Positions 9,776 through 15,135 of a DNA stretch of 15,135 bases are shown one piece after another (within the stretch, counting starts at the first letter, position 1; the number at the start of each line of letters is the position of its first letter). Source of the DNA: Euperipatoides rowelli. Taxonomy: Eukaryota > Onychophora > Udeonychophora > Euonychophora > Peripatopsidae. The DNA is taken from assembly GCA_003024985.2 (NCBI GenBank), contig PXIH01S0023169.1. One strand, given 5' to 3'. The notes beneath the pieces are model-generated. The model saw only the letters and a program-made list of their open reading frames with translations. It was not told the DNA's origin and did no database searches. The position numbers and the translations under genes are program-made.

Positions 9776-10584
9776 CATTATGTAAAGGAAAAGACAATTT
9801 TGTGAAGTGTCCTAAGGAAGCCTTGCAATGGGGAATGCGGAAGTATTTGATCTTGCAAGAAATCCTGACTTATATGCCAGATATTTTTTGTCTTCAGGAA
9901 GTTGATCATTTTGACTATCTGTCTCACAAATTAGAAAATATTGGCTACCGTGGAATATTTCTGCCCAAGCCAGACTCCCCTTGTCTCTACATTCCTGAAA
10001 ATAATGGACCTGACGGTTGCGCACTATTTTATAAAATTGATAAATTTTGTGAGAAAACTATTGATACTTATATTTTGAAGGCTGGTTCAAATTTAACCAA
10101 TCACGTAGTCATCTTGTGTACCCTAGAGTGTAAACAATATCGTAATTCTGAAATTATGATTATTGTTACACACCTCAAAGCAAAACGAGGTAATGAGAAC
10201 ATGCGTTTTTTACAAGTTCAAGATCTGCTTAAATTTGTAGAGAAAAAACATGAGCAACGACCAGTCATTATTTGCGGTGATTTTAATGGTGATCCAAAAG
10301 AACCAATTTATGACATTATTATAAATAGTAACTTAAATTTATCTAGTGCTTATACTAAATTTCCAGGCTCTAATTCTGAACCACTATACACATCGTGGAA
10401 AATACGTGGTGACGGCGAGGTTTGTATAACATTAGATTATGTGTTTTATTCAACAGAGAATTTTGATATTTATCGTCTTCTTAGATTTCCCACAGGAGAA
10501 CAAATAGGAAAAAATAGATTACCGTCTTGCCAATATCCATCTGATCATTTTTCACTTGTAGTTGACTTTAAAATTCGACATTAG
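9776..10584 (+). CDS. NOCT: Nocturnin, terminal coding exon (EEP-fold phosphatase)
   Basis: After the acceptor TTTTTTTAG (9767-9775) the exon opens with CA. With a G from the previous exon this completes an alanine codon, giving (A)LCKGKDNFVKCP, which matches the vertebrate nocturnin block ALGEGKDNFVQCP as I remember it. The exon then stays open for 268 codons to TAG. Counting from the valine at 9802 as residue 1, the hallmarks are LQEVDH (metal-ligand Glu33), PKPDSPCL, NNGPDGCALF, THLKA (His124, Lys126), CGDFNGDP (Asp160, Asn162), WKIR (Arg202), TLDYV (Asp212) and PSDHFSLV (Asp248, His249). Nocturnin belongs to the CCR4-like exonuclease/endonuclease/phosphatase family. It was long described as a deadenylase; later work shows that it removes the 2' phosphate from NADP(H), in mitochondria and cytosol. 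The N-terminal part, including the catalytic Asn of the QWNIL motif, is encoded upstream and not seen. The arginine after HLKA in the human enzyme is lysine here (Lys128), followed by Arg129. The frame is intact, with no sign of decay. The GTG at 9802 is not a start codon. Confidence 0.95.
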
Positions 10585-10609
10585 AACAAGCAAGACTAGT
10601 ATTATATAC

Positions 10610-10615
10610 AATAAA
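10610..10615 (+). promoter_or_regulatory. Polyadenylation signal AATAAA (nocturnin)
   Basis: An exact AATAAA lies 26 bases after the nocturnin stop codon. A second exact copy at 10746-10751 and another near 10882 could serve longer 3' untranslated regions. The first would give a very short 3' UTR, so the later ones are credible alternatives. In DNA this AT-rich some of these will be chance matches. Confidence 0.5.
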
Positions 10616-11159
10616 TGGATAATTTTATGTTTTTAACAATTCATTTTTAATTAAAAAAAAAAATTGCAGTTTTTTAAATTATTTTTTGGTGATTTTTCTT
10701 TTAAATTTAAAAAAACAATTGGCTTTTATATAGTGCAAACTTCTCAATAAATTTACAGTAAGATAAGAGTATACAACTACAGATCACTTCAATTTTTTTG
10801 GTTAAATCAGTGAAACAAATCAATTAATTACATTGTAATTAGCTTAAACTAGAGTTTTACCTACTGTATATACCTTCCATAAAATAAATTTTGACAAAGT
10901 TAAAATGGTTTAGAATAGGAAAATCTACTATTATTTGTCTGATAAATTACATCCCTAGAATAGCCTACATCTAAGTTATATTTGATAAAATATAACATGA
11001 TTACTAATCAAAACCAACAAATAAATTAGCTAGCCTATCATTAACATCATAACATGCCTTTTGTTATTCTTGATCTGACCATTCTCAAAATCTCCATGTT
11101 CTACATCTTTGTTCATCTTTCGAGGTGGAGAGGCATACTATCTTGATTCAAATTATATA
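10616..11159. other. Nocturnin 3' flank, AT-rich
   Basis: This holds the possible longer 3' untranslated region of nocturnin with alternative AATAAA hexamers. No coding potential is seen. The last 100 bases become slightly less AT-rich as the 7SL-like sequence approaches, but no upstream promoter element could be defined. Confidence 0.5.
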
Positions 11160-11487
11160 GCCGGGTGTAGTGGCACTCACCTGTAATCCTCTGCCTAGGA
11201 GGCTGGAGTTGGTGGATGGCTCTGATCACGGATTAATAGTTAGTCGTTAATATTGTGACTGGACGTCCGCCCTTTGTCGCATCAAATTACCAGGTTACAT
11301 AAAGAGGTTTAGGATTTAAGTTTGGCAACAGAGTAGATTAAAATTATCTTGGGAGTTGACATCCATACTGTTATAGTTTTCAAGAGGTTCATCAGTTTAG
11401 ACTGAACTGTGAATGTTGATGACATGAGTATACAGTTATCAATGACAATCACTGGGTGGCAGTTAATGCGGGGACTCTGTTCTTTTT
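11160..11487 (+). pseudogene. 7SL (SRP) RNA-like copy, diverged, full length
   Basis: The 5' end GCCGGGTGTAGTGGCACTC then ACCTGTAATCC and TAGGAGGCTGGAGTTGGTGGAT follow the Alu domain of animal 7SL RNA almost base for base. Later come GACGTCCGCCCTTTG then CGCATCAA and ACCAGGTTACATAAAGAGG, matching the 7SL segments GGTGTCCGCACTAAG and ACCAGGTTGCCTAAGGAGG. The SRP54-binding helix 8 region is recognisable as TTTGGCAACAGAGTAGATT. The end CTGGGTGGCA through GCGGGGACTCTGTTCTTTTT resembles the 7SL 3' end with a Pol III T-run terminator (11483-11487). The length of about 328 is near the usual 300. About 28 bases that I expect between GCATCAA and ACCAGG are missing, and extra bases lie in the 3' half. 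The conserved GGAA loop and the AGCAG motif are altered, and many C positions read T. I therefore call it a decayed copy; a very divergent active gene is less likely. The alignment is from memory. Confidence 0.7.
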
Positions 11488-11749
11488 CTTTGTTATTTTG
11501 GGCGGGAATTTTTAATTATCTAGTTTGTGTTCAAGATGTTTGCATATTCATAAGGGTAAGTAAAGAATGTTGTTATAGTGTATTCAAAGTGTTTTATTTT
11601 CACCTCCACAGTGCAAAATATTTTTTACTTGATCATTTTTTTGGTCCGTCGGAGTGGATGGTCGCATTAATCCCATTTAAAAGATCGTGATAGACAATTA
11701 TGCAGCTAATGAAAACATTATCAATCATTCAGTACATCATTACATTTAT
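11488..11749. other. Non-coding stretch after the 7SL copy
   Basis: A plus-strand frame (11409-11690) runs from inside the 7SL copy through this region. Because it overlaps the RNA and resembles no protein, I do not call it a gene. The stretch includes a donor-like AAGGGTAAGTAA (about 11553) and an acceptor-like CACCTCCACAG (11601-11611) only 56 bases apart, probably chance. Confidence 0.4.
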
Positions 11750-11995
11750 CATTGTGATAAATATTATCAAATATTTATTTATGTGTATCAATTCAATAGC
11801 AAGTGATTACTTTAATGAAAATTATCAGATATTTAACATCGTTCTAAACAAAGGAATCATCTGCTAAATGTTAAAATAATTACATTGTGTTAACTGGTTT
11901 AGGAATCATTCATTGTGATAAATACAAATATTGTCAAATATTTGTGTGTATCAATTCAGTAGGAAGTGATTACTTTACAAAAATTATCAAATATG
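11750..11995 (+). repeat. Direct repeat of about 85 bp, spacing 161 bp
   Basis: Copy 1 (11750-11835) and copy 2 (11911-11995) both read CATTGTGATAAATA, then TCAAATATTT, GTGTATCAATTCA and AAGTGATTACTTTA, and both end AAAATTATCA. They differ by scattered substitutions and a few small indels. The intervening 75 bases include GGAATCAT, repeated just before copy 2. An old local duplication is the simplest reading. Confidence 0.8.
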
Positions 11996-12411
11996 TTTGC
12001 TTAATACATCTATTACTTCATGTCTAAGGTCCTATAGAGAAAGTGATTTTAAGAAGGATAGATGAATATCTAGACAAAGAAAATATTACACCATTCTTTG
12101 TACCATTTCAGCGGAGGATAACCTTGATTCCCTCAATGATTGGCCCAGAACAAGAGAAAAAAAGCAATAAGGTTAACATATATTTTGATAGGCAAAAGAC
12201 ATTTGGTAATGCGGATAAATATTTATTATTGGAAAAAAAATATTTTGTGGATTTGATGGTCTTCTGATTGACTGGATAAGGCATTATTTATGAAATAGTT
12301 ATTGCAGTTAAATTAGGAAACACAATATCAAGATACCATAAAATACGGCTCCATTTTCATAGTCACCTTTTTTAATGTCATTTCAGACATAGGTAATGAT
12401 GTAATTAGGAT
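11996..12411. other. Stretch with one unassigned open frame
   Basis: A plus-strand frame free of stops runs from 12028 to 12267. It reads GPIEKVILRRIDEYLDKENI and continues with a charged, reasonably protein-like composition before becoming AT-biased. I recognise no family, the preceding bases are not a good splice acceptor, and no poly-A or promoter signal points to a gene. It could be a remnant of a transposon protein or chance. Confidence 0.25.
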
Positions 12412-12419
12412 CTATGCAG
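12412..12419 (+). repeat. Left target-site duplication of the hAT element
   Basis: CTATGCAG directly precedes the left terminus at 12420. It matches TTATGCAG (14929-14936) at 7 of 8 positions and TAATGCAG (14369-14376) at 6 of 8. Eight bases is the hallmark length of hAT duplications. The form nTnnnnAn fits the Ac-type target preference. Confidence 0.6.
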
Positions 12420-12680
12420 CATGGTTGGGCAGTATTGAAAATACATGTATTTAAAATTCTTAACGAAAATATTTTTGCATTTGGTATTGCAAATACTTGA
12501 AGTATTTTCTAACGAAAATACATTTTAAAAGTATTTTGTATTTTTCGACTTAAGTAAAATACTCAATACTTTTTAAAATTTACAATATAGTTTTCAAAAA
12601 TATGAATTTACTGTATTACTTAATCATAAATAGGCTAAACAAAATATGAAAACCTTGACACCTCTGAAAATTTACTTAAC

Positions 12681-12935
12681 CATCAATTCATGTAGATAGC
12701 ATAGTGATGTCATCAATTCATGTAGATGAATTGATAGCATAGTGATGTCATCGATAGCTTAGTGAGGTCATCAATTCATGTAGATGAATTGATAATAGCA
12801 GTGCTGTCATCGATTCATGTAGATGAATTATTGATAATAGCATAGTGCTGTCATCAATTCATGAGATGAATTGATATAGATGTCATCAATTCATGTAGAT
12901 GATGATAATAGCATAATATCAATTCATAGTGATGT
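12681..12935 (+). repeat. Tandem array of hairpin-forming units, about 30-44 bp
   Basis: Seven to eight irregular units start at 12681, 12711, 12749, 12769, 12808, 12852 and 12884, most beginning CATCAATTCATGTAGATG. The full unit continues AATTGATAGCATAGTGATGT. Its core (for example 12712-12735) is ATCAATTCAT-GTAG-ATGAATTGAT, a perfect 10-bp inverted repeat with a 4-base loop. Units differ by loss or shortening of one hairpin arm. This is satellite-like and lies inside the hAT element. Confidence 0.85.
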
Positions 12936-13189
12936 ATCTCGGACATTGCTTTTCATATAAATAATTTGATTGGCAATGAACAGTTATTTTAATAATTAAA
13001 ATATTAAAATTTTTGGCTCTCACCAAAATTTGATGCCATATCAAATTGATGGCCGCAGAATCAAAAAATCTAATTGTTGCCAGTTACTGCATGTCTTCTT
13101 GTTTTTCATTTAAATTTTTATTTAACTTACTTTGCTGATTGATTTCTAGCCTGAAAATAATAACTGGTTAATTAATTCAATTTAATTTT
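12936..13189. other. Interior of the hAT complex, non-coding
   Basis: No gene is seen. At 13027-13047 there is a short perfect hairpin, AATTTGAT-gccat-ATCAAATT. The stretch ends where the 3' end of the minus-strand retrotransposon fragment begins. Confidence 0.4.
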
Positions 13190-13790
13190 ACAAAACATAC
13201 TGTACATATTAAGTCATAGACTTTTATGCAATAGTAACATACAAAACAGGAAAACATAAACATAAATAAAAACATACAAAAACACACAATAATAAACATA
13301 CAAATATTAAAAACATTTAACAAACAGCAAATCAAAATACAAACCAAAAATTACACATTACAAAAGTATCAATACTCTCAACAATCTAAACAAAGTCAAA
13401 CAAAACAGTTCAACATCATTTAATTTCAAATTATAAAAAACCAACATAAAAACTATATCATTTCTGTGAATGGTATGTTGATATATTTAAAAATATTTCA
13501 ACCTCATTTTTAAATGTATACATATTATCTGATTGTCTTTTTGATAAAGGAATGGAATTCCAATGTCTGACTACTCTGTTCCTTACAAAAATAAACCTAA
13601 CATTTCTTTTAGCGATTTCTTTATATAGAGCTAGACAGTCAAAATTTCTAGTAATATTAATCTCTTTCTTCAAAAATAGATCAGGATATCCCTTTTTTCC
13701 ATTAAACCACATATACATGCATTAAATCTCCACGCAGTGCACGTAGCTCAGGAGTTGTAATTTTTTTTTTAAAATAAATATTTAGAAATA
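13190..13790 (-). pseudogene. Non-LTR retrotransposon, ORF2 C-terminus and 3' UTR (LINE fragment)
   Basis: On the minus strand one frame reads ITTPELRALRGDLMHVY (about 13708-13760). After a frameshift near 13710 a second frame continues MWFNGKKGYPDLF and ends with VRNRVVRHWNSIPLS then FKNEVEIF before a stop at 13458. This order is the usual C-terminal tail of CR1/Jockey/L2-like reverse transcriptases: L..LRGDL.EVYKI.NG, then R.FFS.RVVN.WNSLP, then FK..L. About 270 bases of T-rich, TGTTT-rich DNA follow (minus-strand sense) down to about 13190, typical of a LINE 3' UTR. The copy lacks most of the reverse transcriptase and is frameshifted, so it is dead. The clade is not certain. Confidence 0.75.
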
Positions 13791-14308
13791 CTTTGTAGCC
13801 TATTGTATTTAAGGCGATAAGGGTTGGTAATAATCCCACCAAATATATTTGAACAAATATAACTCGGCATACAAATTGTATGCTAACACAATTTTCCCAT
13901 AGAATGATTGTGAACTTATCCATATTGGGATTACATTGAGGTCCATTCCCTAAAAGGTTGCGGATGTTATAATGGACTTTGTTTGAAAAATTAATTTAAC
14001 TGAAAATTCAAATTTATTAAAAGTTATAGCTGGTAAGAAAATATAGAAGTTTTTATAAATTTCCATTGTCTTTTTGAAAACTAACTTTGCAAAGACACAA
14101 ATGATAAATTGATGATTTAGTATTTTTATTGTGGTACCGGTATGTAGCTTAAAAAAAATTGTTTGACAAACCACAATTTCTTTTTCACATATTAGGCGCT
14201 TTATAAAAAATAAAAAGTATTTTGTATTTCGAGAAGACTGAAAATACAAAACTATTTTGTATTTTAGATACTTTAATTTTGAAAGTATATTGTGTTTCAA
14301 ATACATAT

Positions 14309-14378
14309 TTGGGGAAGCATTTTGTATTGTATTTCACATATTTTTTAGTATTTTGCCAATCCCGGCTGTAATGCAGAC
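14309..14378 (+). repeat. Direct repeat, copy 1 (first hAT right end)
   Basis: Seventy bases beginning TTGGGGAAGCATTTTGTATT and ending TAATGCAGAC. They are almost identical to 14868-14938, with a few substitutions and small indels. The repeat includes the hAT terminal sequence, the 8-bp target duplication and two further bases. Confidence 0.85.
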
Positions 14379-14867
14379 AATCTATAGCTAGAAGAGTCAA
14401 AAATAGATAATCTTCAAAACGACATTGATTGTATCGTTAAATGGTCATGTTTAAATAAAATTAAAATAATGGAAAAAAAAAAAGTATTTTCATTTGTATC
14501 TTGGTGATGAGACCGTCATTTTTTTCTGGAAAATATAAGTAAAGTTGAACAGCATAAAAACTTAGAATAATTGATTCAATGCTTTCTTTTTCTTAACTTG
14601 CTACGATTGTTAAAAAAATTAAACTAAAGAATAGGTTTACTAAAGAGAACTTTGTTATATAGACAAAAATATGTTTAAAAAGTTATATAAAATAGCCTAT
14701 ACTTGCAACCGACTTTGTACTATTCCTGTTTTGTATGGCCTAAAAAAAGATACCATAATTTCAAACAAATGCACAAGAAGATTCACTAAATTGGTGGGAA
14801 ATTCAAAAAATATAGATTACCATAAAAAAAAATGATTCTAGAAATTCTTTCTCCGGAACAAATTTAA
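14379..14867 (+). pseudogene. Non-LTR retrotransposon reverse-transcriptase fragment
   Basis: Several plus-strand frames joined by frameshifts give an ordered set of reverse-transcriptase thumb-region motifs. They are LQNDIDCIVKWSCLNKIKI (from 14412), KYFHLYLGDETV, KVEQHKNL, IIDSMLSFS, LATIVKKIK, LKKDTIISNKCTRRFTKLVG (about 14740-14800), NSKNIDY and ILEILS. In CR1/Jockey-like elements the same order reads LQ.DLD.L..W, then K...LH.G, then V...KDLGV.ID..L.FS.HI, then K..RR.TKLV..LKNL.Y. There are at least four frameshifts or stops. It carries no 3' UTR or poly-A, and it lies exactly between two direct repeats of about 70 bp. The region it encodes ends just where the minus-strand fragment at 13190-13790 begins. 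Confidence 0.7.
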
Positions 14868-14938
14868 TTGGGGAAGCATTTTGTATTGTATCACATATTT
14901 CTTTTTAGTATTTTGACTATCCCGGTTGTTATGCAGAC
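14868..14938 (+). repeat. Direct repeat, copy 2 (second hAT right end)
   Basis: The second copy of TTGGGGAAGCATTTTGTATT, running through TATCCCGGTTG to TTATGCAGAC. Its target-duplication octamer TTATGCAG (14929-14936) is a better match to the left octamer CTATGCAG than copy 1's TAATGCAG is. This suggests that copy 2 is the original right edge of the element. Confidence 0.85.
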
Positions 14939-15135
14939 ATAAATGTTCTATATCGTCGTTGTCACTGCAAGACCTCTTATCTGACATTTTTTTCAAATTT
15001 CATTTTTTTACATTTTCTTAATCATTGAGGTATTATACCGTACATGTCACTAAAAAAAATTAGACAGCTGGAATTAAAATAAACACATTTTTGCTAATTG
15101 TTTACAAACCTTGTATCTCTTCAGCAATAAAAATT
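14939..15135. other. AT-rich end of window
   Basis: No gene is firmly visible. At the very edge, minus-strand 15135-15110 reads an open stretch (IFIAEEIQ in one frame) followed by AAG/GTTTGT, a tolerable donor site. It could be the 3' edge of a minus-strand exon outside the window, but 26 bases are too few to call. Confidence 0.3.

Larger units (their letters stand above)
12420..14928. mobile_element. Non-autonomous hAT element, expanded by nested insertions
   Basis: The left end starts CATGGTTGGGCAGTATTGAA. The right ends, read on the minus strand, start CAGCCGGGATTGGCAAAATA (from 14368) and CAACCGGGATAGTCAAAATA (from 14928). All are variants of the CAGGGTTGGGCA-type hAT terminus. Both arms (12420-12600 and about 14200-14368) are dense in GTATTTT/AAAATAC words in both orientations, as in the subterminal transposase-binding regions of hATs. 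No transposase frame is present, so mobility would have depended on an enzyme elsewhere. The interior holds a tandem array, a reverse-transcriptase fragment on the minus strand, and, between two copies of the right end, another reverse-transcriptase fragment on the plus strand. The ends are well supported; the history is inferred. Confidence 0.65.

Noticed and set aside
9812-10024. Minus-strand open frame opposite nocturnin
   Set aside because: A shadow of the nocturnin coding strand; no homology of its own.
11160-11235. Human Alu contamination as an explanation of the Alu-like bases
   Set aside because: Similarity continues into the SRP-specific middle of 7SL that Alu lacks, and divergence from human sequence is high throughout.
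11409-11690. Plus-strand frame of 93 codons with possible splice sites inside
   Set aside because: Begins at a GTG inside the 7SL-like copy, has no family resemblance, and the putative intron would be only 56 bases.
13950-14306. Minus-strand frame of 118 codons
   Set aside because: Overlaps the hAT subterminal AT-rich repeats; Lys/Phe/Ile-rich translation without motifs, not a transposase.

Overview
This is an AT-rich (roughly three-quarters A+T by eye) piece of an animal nuclear genome. The evidence for this is spliced coding exons with GT-AG borders and split codons, long gene-free stretches, several microsatellites, terminal fragments of hAT-type DNA transposons, non-LTR retrotransposon debris and a 7SL (SRP) RNA-like copy. 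No bacterial operon, tRNA, rRNA or CRISPR array is visible. The lineage cannot be fixed from the sequence alone. The protein exons are metazoan in type, and the compact AT-rich style with many small DNA-transposon remnants would suit an invertebrate such as a mollusc or other lophotrochozoan, but that is a guess.

Two real protein-coding pieces are present. (1) On the minus strand at 3570-3700 is one internal exon of CHTF18 (CTF18), the large subunit of the alternative clamp loader that acts on PCNA. It has a clean acceptor and donor. (2) On the plus strand at 9776-10584 is the terminal coding exon of nocturnin (NOCT/CCRN4L), an endonuclease/exonuclease/phosphatase-fold enzyme. It has an acceptor, a split alanine codon, nearly the whole catalytic domain, a stop codon and a nearby AATAAA. 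The remaining exons of both genes are not found in the window. The preceding NOCT exon must lie to the left of base 1, or be too diverged to see. CHTF18 should have upstream exons to the right of 3700 and downstream exons to the left of 3570. Taken at face value the two genes are interleaved on opposite strands, with the CHTF18 exon inside a NOCT intron more than 9.7 kb long.

Layout from left to right: 1-47, end of a hAT-like element. 48-3564, AT-rich non-coding DNA with a CG/CA microsatellite. 3570-3700, CHTF18 exon. 3701-9775, non-coding, with another hAT-like terminus (4399), an unusually GC-balanced segment (5221-5560), a G/C-homopolymer-rich transposon end (5970-6002), a local direct repeat (7204-7439), a strand-asymmetric pyrimidine tract (8190-8414) and an AAT microsatellite. 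9776-10584, NOCT exon. 11160-11487, a diverged but full-length-looking 7SL RNA copy. 11750-11995, a direct repeat. From 12412 to 14936 is a nested transposon complex: a non-autonomous hAT element with terminal repeats and 8-bp target duplications, holding a satellite-like tandem array of hairpin units and two oppositely oriented fragments of a non-LTR retrotransposon reverse transcriptase. The last 200 bases are AT-rich with no clear gene.

The genes do not form a functional unit: NOCT (nucleotide metabolism, circadian-linked) and CHTF18 (DNA replication, sister-chromatid cohesion) are unrelated in function. Notable points are the antisense interleaving, the 7SL copy, and the nested hAT/LINE complex whose reverse-transcriptase piece is bracketed by direct repeats of about 70 bp. 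No new biological system is evident; the novelty is in genome architecture and repeat history.
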